Shown in pieces: positions 11,532-22,347 of a stretch of DNA of 64,000 nucleotides. The stretch's first letter is position 1. Each line of letters opens with the position of its first letter. Position numbers and translations under genes: made by a program. Location: NCBI GenBank assembly GCA_025449115.1, contig JAHLKC010000007.1, positions 248,001 to 312,000 on the forward strand, in the 5' to 3' direction. A model generated the notes under the pieces. The model did no database searches. It was not told where the DNA came from and saw only the letters and a program-made list of their open reading frames with translations. The DNA is from Chytridium lagenaria (Eukaryota > Chytridiomycota > Chytridiomycetes > Chytridiales > Chytridiaceae).

Positions 11532-14488
11532 ATGCCGCCTAAAAGGCAAAAGGGGTTTCAAGACGTTGAGGGTGGAGAGAGAAACCCAAAGCGACCAAAA
11601 AAGCCGCACGGAAAGGATGCAGAAGATATCGATAATGAGGCAGACTTTAAGGTCAACTCTAGTAGTTTGGACTATCGATTTCATCACTGCAAACATGGAT
11701 TCCTCGATACTCTCTCTGCTGAAACAAAATGTTACCTGAAAGTTGTGTCAGGAAAGACGATCCCAACGACGGCACAGGGTTATCTAGAGCGCGTTCAAAA
11801 AGTTTCTTCACGTGCCGCCTTTCAAAGACTTCTTCAGGATTTCAAAAGAGATGTTGGATTCAAATACCCACAGCCCCTTCTAGGTATGTGCTATATTTTT
11901 ATTTACTGGTTTTTCTTCTTTCGGAATATAATACTAAATCTTATAATTAGATTCACTTCTGGATCTGGCACACATGGAGGTAGCCATGCATTTACTGGAG
12001 TGCCCTAAAGGACAAATCTATGGGGCTGACAATCAAACCATGACTGGCCAGATTCTGTCACGCTTCCTAAACGTGATTGCTGATATTGACACCAACAAGA
12101 GCACCAGTCACAGGATATTTGCTGTACCTTTTATTTCAGAGCTCAACAAATACTGCCCACGTGTCTTGTCAACCGATGCAGCCCATGAGGAAGAGTGCTC
12201 CGACTTGAGGATCAGTGACGCATGGGCTATCTTTCTCACGACTCTAGAGTATTTTATGTTCAGAGCTGCTGGGAAAAAGGTTGCATACATAGTTACTTAT
12301 GGTGTTCGTGCCTTTGCCTCCACGTCTGCTATTCGAGATCAGCAACTTTGTTCAGTGCAAGGACTCAACCACCCGGGACGCCTTATCAGACATCGACCCT
12401 TCTTCAACTCCACTTTGAGACCTTCAAAAGATCTTGAAAAATGGGAGAAGAAGGGATCCATCCATCCAAGGCTTGATTTGGATAAACATCATATTACCGT
12501 CAAGAGTTGGAGTCGTTTGGCTTTGATAGCAATGGCTAGGGCACCCCTGGATAAGGATTTTTTTGATCAAAATCATTCCATCTTAACCAAGAGGCTTGAG
12601 CGATTTTGGCCGCATATAGAACGTGAATTTCTCTGGCAGGACTTTCTTGACAACCAAGTTCACTTATTTGCTGATGTTGAGAAATCAGAAACAACCTCCG
12701 ATGCTAACCGCCAAGCCGAGACATTAATGATGCTCTTCAACAACCTAACAGTATGATCGATACCACTGAAATGCAGCGGATCCAATCAGTGTTTTCTGGC
12801 AAGTTGCTGTCTGATCTTGGCTCACGTTCCGCCTTTAAGGGCAACATGGAACAATATGATGTCACATATCAGATGGATATTGATCACGATCAGCTAAGGA
12901 GAGCTGCTTTATTCTACGAGTTTGCTACGCAAATATGCCCCATCCTTTCAATTGGTCTTGCAGCAGCTTTGAAGAAGATTGATACCATCACTAGAGGTCC
13001 ACTTGCTTCAGGTAATTTATTCAGCTCAACTTGAAGTATTTTGATATCCAACATCTGTCCCATTTTAATCTTATTATCTATTTTAATTACAGGAGTCGAT
13101 ATCAGTCTACTCCGTGATGCTTGGGTGTCGCAGTCTCAGCACACCCAAGCTGCCAATCTTACGTCTTGGCATATTTGCTCATTCTTGTTTTCCGATCGAC
13201 GACTTTCTGTTCAAGAAGCAATGACCAAGCTTGAAGGTGTCAAAAAGCCTCGTGTTTCAGGCCTGTCAGTTCTACAAGGTCTGGCCGAGTTTGACTGTAG
13301 CGGCAGTATGACTGGGAGGATTGTTCGACTATACAATGTCGGCAAACGAGGATATTTTATGACACCTGGGTATAACGCAAGGCATCCCATTGCCTCCGAG
13401 ACGATTAGGGGCCATTCTGAACGGACATGCCAAAGTCTCATCCATCTGTTTGGAAGGTTTGTCATATGCAAGCGGTTCTCTGCCCTGGATCCAAGAGAGG
13501 CGAGAGGGAACATTGCAAGTTACTACCTATTGGATATTGCTCAAGTTGATCAACTACGGCACAGTGTCTACAAAAGTCAGGGTAGTTTCTTTGAACAAGG
13601 TGGAACTCATCAACTCTAGATCTTTTCTAATTATTTTAATAGGGGTGCAATCTTCTATTGCAGGAATTTCGGACGTCTACAATAAAAAGGATGAAGTTTA
13701 CATGGAGGTGAGTTTGCTCTTGGCTCTATATCTATCCATCCAAATATTTTTTCTCATACATTTTATATGTTTTAAAACAGATCGCTTCCCAAGCACAAAT
13801 ACAAAGGCCTCGTCTTTTCATTCTCTTCTGCCGTTTCTCTTTCTACGTCTGATGCATCAGCATACTCAGCATATTTTGGGGAGGGGACAGGCTTTGCTTG
13901 AGATGTTGCTGCATAAGCATTACAAGTCAAAGAGCAGCCTCAAGTCCCGACACAACCACAGCATGACTTTTCGAGAATTAGTGGATGCCCTTACGTGCTT
14001 TGGTTACCAACGTCATGACAACAATGCCTCACTGTAAGCCTCCCTTGCATTTTTTAAATGCTTAACCTCCTTTACTTTGTAGATCTTTACCATTTTGGAT
14101 CAGACAAACTTGTTTAAAGATCTCGCTAATGGTAGTTTGGTTATCGGTCAAGATATAGGGTTGCACCCTCACGACGTTTTTTGCCTCAACATTATCATGA
14201 GCCCCAATGCACTTGACACGCTTCAAAATCCTTTGAACGACATTCTCCTCGTTCTCCAAGTGCCTCCCACTCTGGCTCAGACTCCTCCTTTCCCTGCGCC
14301 TTGCCTGCTTTGCTATTTGTCAAGACCCGACCGCTGTCAAGAAGTAGCACCAACATCGCCCCAAGAGTGACTCTTCTCGTTTTCGTCAGCGGATTGAAAC
14401 TCGGCATACGCCTTTGCACAACTATTACGCGGTGCTCGAGGAAAAAGGTGATGAGGAGGAGAAAGGTGATGATGAGGGCCGTCATTCT
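11532..14488 (+). CDS. unrecognised large protein upstream of Fanzor
   Basis: I do not recognise this protein. The start at 11532 gives MPPKRQKG followed by a basic PKRPKKPHGK nuclear-localisation-like stretch. Exon 1 ends at about 11884 (CTTCTAG|GTATGT) and joins after AATTAG to LDSLLDLAHMEVAMHLLECP. The main exon then runs to 12756. A one-base frame change near 12752 leads into QRIQSVFSGKLLSDLGSR. After an intron at about 13013-13093 comes VDISLLRDAWVSQSQ, LTSWHICSFLFSDRRLS and GLAEFDCSGSMTGRIVRLYN. Further short exons include ISDVYNKKDEVYME, MTFRELVDALTCFGYQ and LVIGQDIGLHPHDVFCLN. The total is about 900 residues. No transposase, recombinase or RNase H motif is visible to me. It is transcribed in the same direction as the Fanzor gene that follows, and its codon texture and splice style are similar, so it may belong to the same element. 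Several frame changes remain unresolved after 13780. Confidence 0.6.
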
Positions 14489-14503
14489 TAGCGGACGTTA
14501 GAG

Positions 14504-17500
14504 ATGATAGAGAGCCAGGCGCCCGCATCTGCCGCTGTGAAGGTTGGAGGCATGGGTGGTGTTGGTCTCAGCGACTGGATACACGAGGTTAAATTATTGT
14601 CAATGACCGGCTTGCCAGGAGAGGGTCGTGTTCAGCAAAAGACTGGGAAGAGGAGGTTAAGATTTGATGACGAGGGTCAGGTCAAGAAGGGTGGAGAAAA
14701 GGATGTTTTTTACTCCCACTTGAAGCTCCCGCTAATGTCTACGGATCCAAAGAGCTACAAAAAGGGAATGAAGAGTAGAGCTCTATTCGACCCCTTTGAT
14801 AATCCTAGCTCTGCCACAAAGGATTTTGTCAACAAGCTACACCGCTATGGCCTGGAAGCTGCCAAAGTCATGCGCCTCGGAAAGTTTGTCTTGAATTGCT
14901 TTGCTAAGGTTTTCATTGCGGCCGAAGATGTGTTGATCTCTGAATTCCCTGCGCAAGTCCTTTTGTGCCTAAAGACATTCTACTCCCTCCACCCTCTATA
15001 AGTCTGGACACTTGCAACTATTCTCAAAGCTTTCTCGCGTCAATGTTTTCCACCTTACGTCTAAATGTGCCTGAAGATTCTTTAAGGTGTCTTCATCACA
15101 TTTATCAGGTGATTCTAGAAGATATTTTACAGATACCTGGTGGTAATCGAGAGAGGCATCAACAAGTAGAGCTCAGGAACAGAATAATCTTTATTATTGC
15201 TACCATTTTCTTTGGGTTGAATCAACCCATGGCTGTGTTCACGCGGGACATGGATCAGACGCGACTTGAGATTCAGGACGTGATCAAAATCACTGATGTT
15301 GACGTGAACGTGGCTGAGGGATTAACAAAACAGCCATCAAACGTCAATAGAGATGATGGGGATAGCTCTAGTGATAGCAGCAGTGATAGCAGTAGCGAAA
15401 GTGATTGTGCGGAGGAAGGAATTACGGGCGCTGAGAAGGATGACGTGATGGGCGGTTTGGATGAAGGCGAAGGAGGTGGGGAAGATCTGATGGAGGGAGT
15501 GGAGGGAATGGAGGGTGAAAGGAAAGGCCAGAAACCGCAAACATTTTTCAAGGTCACTGTTGACGGGGAATCTTATTGCTTGAATGTTGACATTGCAAAG
15601 GATGTGTGGAGACCCTATGGCAACTTTGAAGGAGTCAGGGCCATTATTCGATTGCTCAACCACATCTTTTCGCAAGCCGCGCGAATTTTAAAACAAGCAC
15701 ATTCTGGAAGAAAAGGGGATGGATTTAGATATGTGGACCCGTCTGTTATCAAGAACAAGAACACGTCATCTGAACGGTTTTCCTTGAGAGAGCAAAATTA
15801 TGCTCAAGAGGGAGCTTTTGAGGGTCTCGCAACATCACTTTAAGGTGGAGGTCGATCAGTCCCAACATTGCTTGCCAGTCGTCAAGATTGCATTTGGGGG
15901 CCTGACGTTTCGCTTTCAGTGGCTGGAGAACCATTGTTCTCTTGCCAAAACTCAACAAAATCGATCGCCATATTCTTTACGGTTTATTCAACAAGTCTCT
16001 TGAACTGTCTATCATCACTCCAAACACGGCGGTCTTTCCGGATTCCTACAAGTATGTAAAGTCAATCTTGTCGTCGGCATCGTTGAGTGGGGTCAATGAA
16101 ACACCACAGCTGTTACGACCTTTTTCTGCATTCAAGTGGTCTGTTGACATTAAGAAAGATAAGCCTCCGTTAGAACTACCATCAGCTAGAGAGACTAGAG
16201 CTCAAAAAACCCAAGCGATACAAGCAGCACCTCTGCCAGTTTTACAATCACTAAAGGTTACTGCTTCAGAATCTTTTAAAGCAAGGTTTTAGACTTATCG
16301 AGTTCACTTGGGTCGTTTCTGGCGCTGGGACGGGGATTGATGAAATACTTGAATGAATTGGAAGATTACGCTGGGAGATCGGAACCGATTTGCCAGGAGA
16401 TGTTATTCATAGTCTGATGGCTAATTTACAAGGACGGATATCAAGCTGGATCAAGAATAATTCCAAAGGTCAGATTTGTTCCGCCGACACTTCAAAGTTG
16501 AGGGAGATGGGATTTTAATGCCAGACTTTGCTGTTTCCCTTCCCTTGCGGGAACATTTCATCCCGTTGCCTGCGCGAGACATTTCATTCAACTACGATTC
16601 TCGTCACGGTTGGAAAGTCACATCAGATAAGGGCTTTCGGCCAGCCGCAAATGAACGGTTTCGGCATCTAGACAGTATTAAGGTCAATCTGCACGACAAG
16701 CATGAATACACTTTTAGTACCAAATCTGATTTGGTGTTCCCGCCGTCAGCTTGCTCTACATTACCGGTGAATTTTGGGGAGGATGTCGTATTTTGGAAGT
16801 AGAGCTTTTAATTCCTTTATTTATTGTGCTCCTTCCATTATTTAAGTAATAGAGTTCTTTTAATTCATTTATTCAATTGGTCTTTTAAATTTAAATGATA
16901 TTAGATTCAAAGGAAAAGGACAAGATATTTAAGAAAAAGGGATATGCGACAAAATCACGGAAGGATAAGACGTTTTGTCAAGAAAAGAAGGCCAGAAAGT
17001 TGGGAGGTCCTAGTAAGTTGCATGTTTCCTTTTTTCTTTTCACTTTTGCATCAGGCTAATCTTGTTGAAAAGATGGTGAATGGAGAGAGACGCGCAAATG
17101 GCTCTTAGAAGAAAGGGCCAAAATGAGGTTAGCAGAGAAGAAGATAGAGGAAAATCTGCTTCCGTGCGATTTACCTTGGAGTTTTAATCCTGAACTCGAT
17201 CCTCCCGAGCTAAAAAAGTTTGAAAAGAACAGTTTTGGAGATCTCCTATGGGTGATGCGGTCCCCCTCTCGAGGCAACCAGCGACGGCGTCAAAACTCTG
17301 AGCTGTGGACTTCCGGTGACCTAGGCCTAAGACCAGTGGCTGCATTTGTCCAGAGCAACGGCGATACGATGAAGTTTGGAGTCCTTACCGCAGGCAAAAT
17401 TAGAAATTGGAGCAAGAAAAGCGCATCATTGCAATCAGAGATGGATGCTTACCTAAATCATGATGAAGAGGTCACCGCCGCAATGGAAAAAGTCAATTCT

Positions 17501-18156
17501 TCTCGAGATGGTCTAATTAATTCTTTGGAAAGCGGCAATGCTGAAGCGTTTGAGCAAAGCTTGGAGGAATTTCGAAAACATTCCTCGGCCGTCGCTACGC
17601 ACAAGGAGTCCATCAAGATCAAGATGCGACAACGGCAAATTGACTCTAACAAAGAACGGGTTTTATTGAGCAAGCTCGACGATATGGAAAGGATACCTTC
17701 ACTGATTCGACGCGGGTTGAGCGTGTTCACAAGGCAATCATTCGCTACCTCTCAGGGATGCCCATCACTTTTCTCCCAGACTTTAAAGTTGACGAATTTA
17801 AGAAGAAGCTATAAGGGTGGATCTAACGAGTTGCCGAGGTCATCTAAGGACGTTCTATGCAGCCTATCGCACACCAGTCTTCGAGACAAGCTGATTGATG
17901 CGTTGTCGTTCACAAAGTCCGCCTTGATTCTGGGATGCGAACCCTTTTTTCGATAAGATGCTCAGTGTGCCTTCATGTCAATCCAGACAATTGCAATGCA
18001 TGCCTTGATCGGGAGGCCAACGTATTCTGCAACATTGCGAGGGATAAATGTTTTACAGGCTCTTTGGCGAGTTCGCAAGATTGGAAGATTATGGGAGAGA
18101 GAAATTTCATTTCACATCAATTACAAAGTCTGGAGCCAAAGCTCCTGTCGTTTTAG
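14504..18156 (+). CDS. Fanzor-family (eukaryotic TnpB-like) RNA-guided nuclease
   Basis: A RuvC-fold nuclease expected to use a guide RNA. The N-terminal region (from MIESQAPASAAVKVGG at 14504) includes LHRYGLEAAKVMRLGKFVLN, then an acidic Ser/Asp/Glu/Gly linker at 15345-15530. RuvC-I reads WTSGDLGLRPVAAFVQSNG (Asp codon 17318-17320). A long helical insert follows (ASLQSEMDAYLNH..., KIKMRQRQIDSNKERVL). RuvC-II reads HKAIIRYLSGMPITFLPDF, with Pro where canonical TnpB has Glu. Next come SLRDKLIDALSF and ALILGCEPF, whose Glu (17939-17941) sits about 50 residues on. That is the alternative glutamate arrangement reported for Fanzors. The zinc ribbon is CSVCLHVNPDNCNAC, followed at once by RuvC-III LDREANVFCNIARDK (Asp codon 18007-18009). 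Frame changes near 17695, 17810 and 17945, and several between 15840 and 16900, mean that the copy is either damaged or carries base-call errors. The start and exon map are approximate. Confidence 0.75.
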
Positions 18157-18290
18157 GGCTTCTTTGCGTAAAAATGGCAATGTCTAAGTTAACCAAAAAT
18201 TTATGTTATATTATAAATAATCTTCCAATATGAATAAAACATTTTTATCAAAATGTCTGAGGGTCATTTGTCAATGTTGAGGTTGGGAAG
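18157..18290 (+). other. 3' flank of Fanzor gene, possible guide-RNA locus
   Basis: Fanzor and TnpB guide RNAs are known to be encoded at or beyond the 3' end of the nuclease gene and to run into the right end of the element. This AT-rich stretch is the corresponding place here. It ends in the candidate right terminal repeat. I see no decisive hairpin by eye, so this marks position only. Confidence 0.25.
18243..18280 (-). repeat. candidate right terminal inverted repeat
   Basis: Read on the minus strand: TCAACA, TTGACA, 16 bases, TTTGATAAAA. This mirrors 11074-11110. The bases just outside the repeats are GGTTTG on the left and GGTTGG on the right, a possible but imperfect target-site duplication. 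Confidence 0.4.
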
Positions 18291-18350
18291 AATGCATGAC
18301 AGTCAGTGTTGGCCAGCACTAACAACACTTACAAAAATCTACACATCTAC

Positions 18351-19022
18351 ATGATACAGAAACACATGCTTTCTCGCCTCCTTTACACCAATCCAGTCTG
18401 TTTACTGACGACACTAGCCGAAGATACCATCACGAACACTGTTCGTCGCAACATCATGACCATCTCGTGGCTCACAGCCCTTGACAACAATGGCCATTTC
18501 ATAGCTTCCATGAAGCTAACAAGGCACTCATATTCACTTATCAAGATGGCAAGAAACATTTACGTTAAATATTCCTGTAGCGGGAATGGAAGACCTTGTG
18601 TTAAGGATCGGCGGAAGTTCTGGGCGAGATCACGACAAATTCCAAGATGCTTGGGATAACGGCTGGACATCACTCCAGGACAGCTCTCTCCAAGACACGA
18701 ATGATTCATCCTTACCTGCGACGAAAACCTTGACATTATGCCGTCCGGGAGGCGTTTTGCTGAATTCCGATTTTTGGACCAAAAGCAATGAGCATAAGGC
18801 GTTTGCGGTGTGGAATGCGCAGCCCATATAGTTTGCCGTGTTGAGGAGATTCAGGAACGACATGGTCATGGTATTCTCTTTTGTGTGATAGAGCGCGGAT
18901 ATGCACGCAAAGCGTATTGGAACGGCCGCAACTTTTGCGTACAGGATGAAAAGGATTTCCCACACCTCAGCTTCATGGGCTCAAAGAAGTTTGCATCAAC
19001 CGTTCCTATTAAAAAGAATTGA
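18351..19022 (+). CDS. flavin reductase-like FMN-binding split-barrel protein
   Basis: A member of the flavin reductase-like domain family (FMN-binding, NAD(P)H:flavin oxidoreductase type). The sequence reads NPVCLLTTLAEDTITN, then MTISWLTALDNNGHFIASMK, LTRHSYSLI, FTLNIPVAGMEDLVLRIGG, SSGRDHDKFQDAWDNGW, AAHIVCRVEEIQERHGHGIL, CVIERGYARKAYWNGRNFCV and PHLSFMGSKKFAST. These are the family's characteristic N.(I/V)PVAGMEDLV, C.SG..KF, H.V.C.V and FLGS.K.F motifs. Length is about 220 residues, normal for the family. One-base frame changes lie near 18540 and 18820, inside conserved blocks. The start is probably 18351 or the second Met at 18366. The gene starts within 75 bases of the right end of the Fanzor element. 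The physiological substrate cannot be told. Confidence 0.8.
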
Positions 19023-19518
19023 AGGCCTTACGAAGACCTTTAAACTTGTATTTATGCTAAGATAGTGCAGGCGAAGCCTTAACGTGCGCCGGCTTGATGG
19101 ATATGTGTAAGCCAACCAGCGGTTGGTCAATTTGCATGGTTTGTTACTTGCTTAAGCTCACGAAGTCCTCGACACCCCGACCCACCGTATCCACAGAAAG
19201 CCTCACAGCCAAAACCTTCTTAAAACCCTCTGAACCCCCAAAGCTCTAATTGAAGACGAGAGACACTTCTCGACAGTGGTGCGGATGCTACGGTCCTAAT
19301 CTTCTTTGAGATAAAATGTGCACATGTACGCAAGGGGCACTGACAAGGCGAATACTTCTACCCACTTTAGAGTTTTTCCTGCAGACCTCACTCGCCATGG
19401 CCCAAATCGTCCCGTACCTCCTTTCTAATATGAATGTATACTATTAATAATTAATTATTGAAAAAACAAAAAAATCCGTTAATACAACAATTCCACGTTG
19501 GAATTGAGGGTTTAAACG
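19023..19518. other. intergenic, no gene recognised
   Basis: About 500 bases between the flavin-reductase-like gene and the transporter. The last 60 bases before the transporter start are A/T-rich. No open frame with a motif. Confidence 0.6.
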
Positions 19519-20718
19519 ATGGGCAGCAGTACCGGCCTTGCGCGTTATGTCGAGTTGGGCGTTGTCATCGTGGGCATCTATGTCTGCTTCTTGACTTGGG
19601 GTTTAACACAGGAGAGGGTCACCACAACACCGTACGATGGGCAAAAGTTTAAGTACTTCATGTAAGCTCTTTCAGTTCAAAGGGCTTTGTTGTAATCTGT
19701 GATCGTTGCCACATCCACACATCAAAGGATACCTGAATCACTAAAACGCGGTACTTCATCTTTAACAGCTTCCTTAACGTCATCCAAAGTCTGATTGCAT
19801 CATTCGTGGCCTACATTTACTTGATCATCCGAAGACAACCCACCGCCTTTCCCTCAAAACAACTCACGCTGCAATACTTTCAACTCTCCATCACATCTGT
19901 CCTCGCCTCCCCCTTTGGCTACGCCTCCCTCCTCTACATTGACTACCCAACAATGATCCTCGGCAAATCCTGCAAACTTATTCCCGTCATGCTCATGAAC
20001 TTCCTTCTCTACCGCAAACCTACCCATTAAAAAAGCATCTTATTGTCGGACTCATTACCATCGGCGTCTCAGGGTTCATGCTCCTTCAACCCGCCAAAAA
20101 TCCAAATCAGACGGTATTCCTAGAGGGATGTTGGAAACCCTCTGGGGATTGTTCCTTTTGACCATGAACCTTGCTCTGGATGGCGTCACAAACACAACCC
20201 AAGACCGTATCTTCCACAAATTCAAGCCAACCGGTTCTCAAATGATGCTCTACATGAACCTCTTTTCATCAGCCATCATGGCCGGATACCTTTTCGCCTC
20301 CAACCCCTTCACCGGCGAACTCTCCAACGCTCTCGCCTTCTCATCCCGTCACCCCAGTGTCCTCTTTGACATTATCCTCTTTGGTCTCTGCGGCGCACTC
20401 GGCCAATGCTTCATCTACCGTTCCCTCGAATCATTTGGCGCCATTGCGACCGTCACCATCACACTCACCCGCAAGATGATGTCGATTGTGCTCAGCGTGC
20501 TCGTGTACAATCATGAGTTGATTTGGCAACAATGGATGTGTGTGTTGGTGGTGTTTTTTGGAATCACGTTGGAGGCGTTTTGGAAGGATAGAAAGATGCC
20601 ACCGCAAGAGGAGGAGGTGGATTTGAAAAACGTCACCCCGACTCCTTCACCTAAAGTAGATGCGACGAAAATCCTAACATCGGAAAAGAAAGCACAGAAC
20701 ATTCGAAAGAGGAAATAA
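19519..20718 (+). CDS. HUT1: HUT1/SLC35B1-type nucleotide-sugar transporter
   Basis: An ER multi-spanning transporter of the SLC35B1 family. Yeast HUT1 is described as a UDP-galactose transporter homologue, and the animal protein moves ATP/ADP or UDP-sugars. The start at 19519 gives MGSSTGLARYVELGVVIVGI, then CFLTWGLTQERVTTTPYDG and KFKYF. An intron (AT|GTAAGC at about 19663, ACAG near 19770) joins to FLNVIQSLIASFVAYIYLI. Next come SITSVLASPFGYASLLYID and YPTMILGKSCKLIPVMLMNF, the family hallmark (lysines in TKSCK.IPVM). Then KKHLIVGLITIGVSGFMLLQ, LALDGVTNTTQDRIFHKFKP, GALGQCFIYRSLESFGAI and TVTITLTRKMMSIVLSVLVY. A basic tail ends RKRK. Two one-base frame changes at about 20030 and 20125 fall in conserved sequence. 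It is convergent with PDCD2, with stops 54 bases apart. A polyadenylation-like ATAAATAAA sits at about 20754. Confidence 0.9.
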
Positions 20719-20771
20719 GCTTTCTAAACTTCAAGCTGTTTAATTCTAATGATATAAATAAAGCTTCAATG

Positions 20772-22299
20772 CTACGACGATGAGGTTTCCATCTGCTTCA
20801 TGCGCTCCTCTAACACCTTATTCGTGTCAACCACACTTGCTGTCGAGAATTCTTGTTGAATCACAATCTCCTCCATGTAGGGAAGACTTTTTCCCCTCCC
20901 ATCCGTTGGCTGGCACATGGCAGAGCAAGTATACACCACCACAGTGCCCCAGTCCAACGCATCGGCGCTGGAATGATCAATTTCTATGTGTGAAAGCAAT
21001 TGAGGCATGATCTGGGGTTTTACGAAAAAGAATTGGTTAATAGCTGCTTTGGAATAATGGAAAAAGAATAAGAAAACAAATGTTACCTGTAATTCAAAGG
21101 TCCGGGGACTGGAGCAATAGGGGCATGGTTTGATATCTTCGGGTTGTGGAATGTTGGCATCTGCAACCCAGAGAGGCTGCTCGGGTTCTTTTGTGTCGCT
21201 TGTTGTGTCGGTATTCGCGTTATCGAATCTACCCAATCTACTCAAAATCAGAGCCTGCTCTGAAGCAAGAAACCGCAAAAACTAAAAATATAATAAAAAA
21301 AACGACCAAAACGAAAGAAGAAAAAAATAATAAAACAAACTCATAATAATGAACCAGAAATGGTGACCGTAAAAATGTATTTTCTCACCTCACAACTTGC
21401 TCAGGCTCTCGTTCCAATCTCTTTTGAAACTTCAGAAAAGCTTTATCAACCCCCGTCTCCGTCTCCTCAAATCTGCATCCTCATCGTTCCCCTCATCCGA
21501 AACTTTGATGTCCTTCATCATCATCTCTGTCTCCTTCACCAACGATTCCTCACTCCCACTCTTCTTCAACCCATCCGGTTCAACCTCCGTCACAAGTTCA
21601 AACTCTGGAAACAGCACACATTTCTCTACTCGTTTAACAGCATCAACGGGCCGAGAAGCTTCCCCTCCGCATTCAACGGAATGCATTCCAACCCTCCAGT
21701 CAAGCTCTTGGTGGGATTTTCCGCAATATGTTGCTTTGCTGCATTTGCCGCAACGTTTGGGTCCGGAGAGACCGCAGAGACGACAGTGGGTTTGACGTGA
21801 GGTTGGGAAAGGTCAGGCTCGGAAGTCCAGAATAAATTCTCTTCAGGGAGTTGACTGCGATAACACTTGAAACTATCGAGAAAGTCAATAAAACGACTCC
21901 TTTCGTGTTGTAATAAACCTGTCTTTCCATGATTGCTTATGACATTTTCCGTTCTTGCATGTAAACAGGTAGACTATCCGAAGGAATGCTTCTGCGGGAA
22001 AATCTTCTGGAGTGAATAACTTTGGATCGTAAGTATTTCTAGACTATGTATTTAAGAATTACCTGTAGCAATAGGCTCATTCACCAGAGCATACCCCACA
22101 CTTGACTTGTTCAGCAGTCAAAGGTTCTGCAGGATTCAACCAAAGCGGACTCCCACCAATCTTATCCGTCAGACACACGCAAAACAAAAATATCCACCTT
22201 ATGCGGAATGTTCTCTGGATCATTCTCCAAATGCTCATACTCCATCCCATTCCCCTCATCCTCAGGATCGACTGACGCAAGAAACCCCAAATGGATCAT
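20772..22299 (-). CDS. PDCD2/TSR4-like protein (uS5 chaperone)
   Basis: A cytoplasmic/nuclear chaperone family; yeast Tsr4 and animal PDCD2 escort ribosomal protein uS5 (Rps2). The start at 22297-22299 gives MIHLGFLASVDPEDEG. The N-terminal TYPP-type motif reads PHK then IGGSPLWLNPAEPL, then VKCGVCSG. The MYND-type zinc finger is CRLCGLSGPKRCGKCSKATY, CGKSHQELDW, HSVEC. A long acidic middle carries FPEFELVTEVE. The C-terminal domain has QPEDIKPCPYCSSPRTFELQ, IMPQLLSHIEID and DWGTVVVYTCSAMC, all diagnostic of PDCD2_C. Joining PHK to IGG requires removing a 37-nt GT...AG segment (22164-22200), unusually short for an intron. It starts only 48 bases from the divergent JmjC-like gene. Two or three more short introns are present (e.g. 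at about 21025-21085). Confidence 0.87.
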
Positions 22300-22347
22300 A
22301 GAAGCAAAGTGTAAAAAACTGACAAACAGAGCCCATTCTATCCAAAA

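Noticed and set aside
11532..18156. Single giant gene covering both the unknown protein and the Fanzor
   Set aside because: A stop near 14488, a fresh Met at 14504 and a size far above known Fanzors favour two genes, though a fusion cannot be fully excluded.
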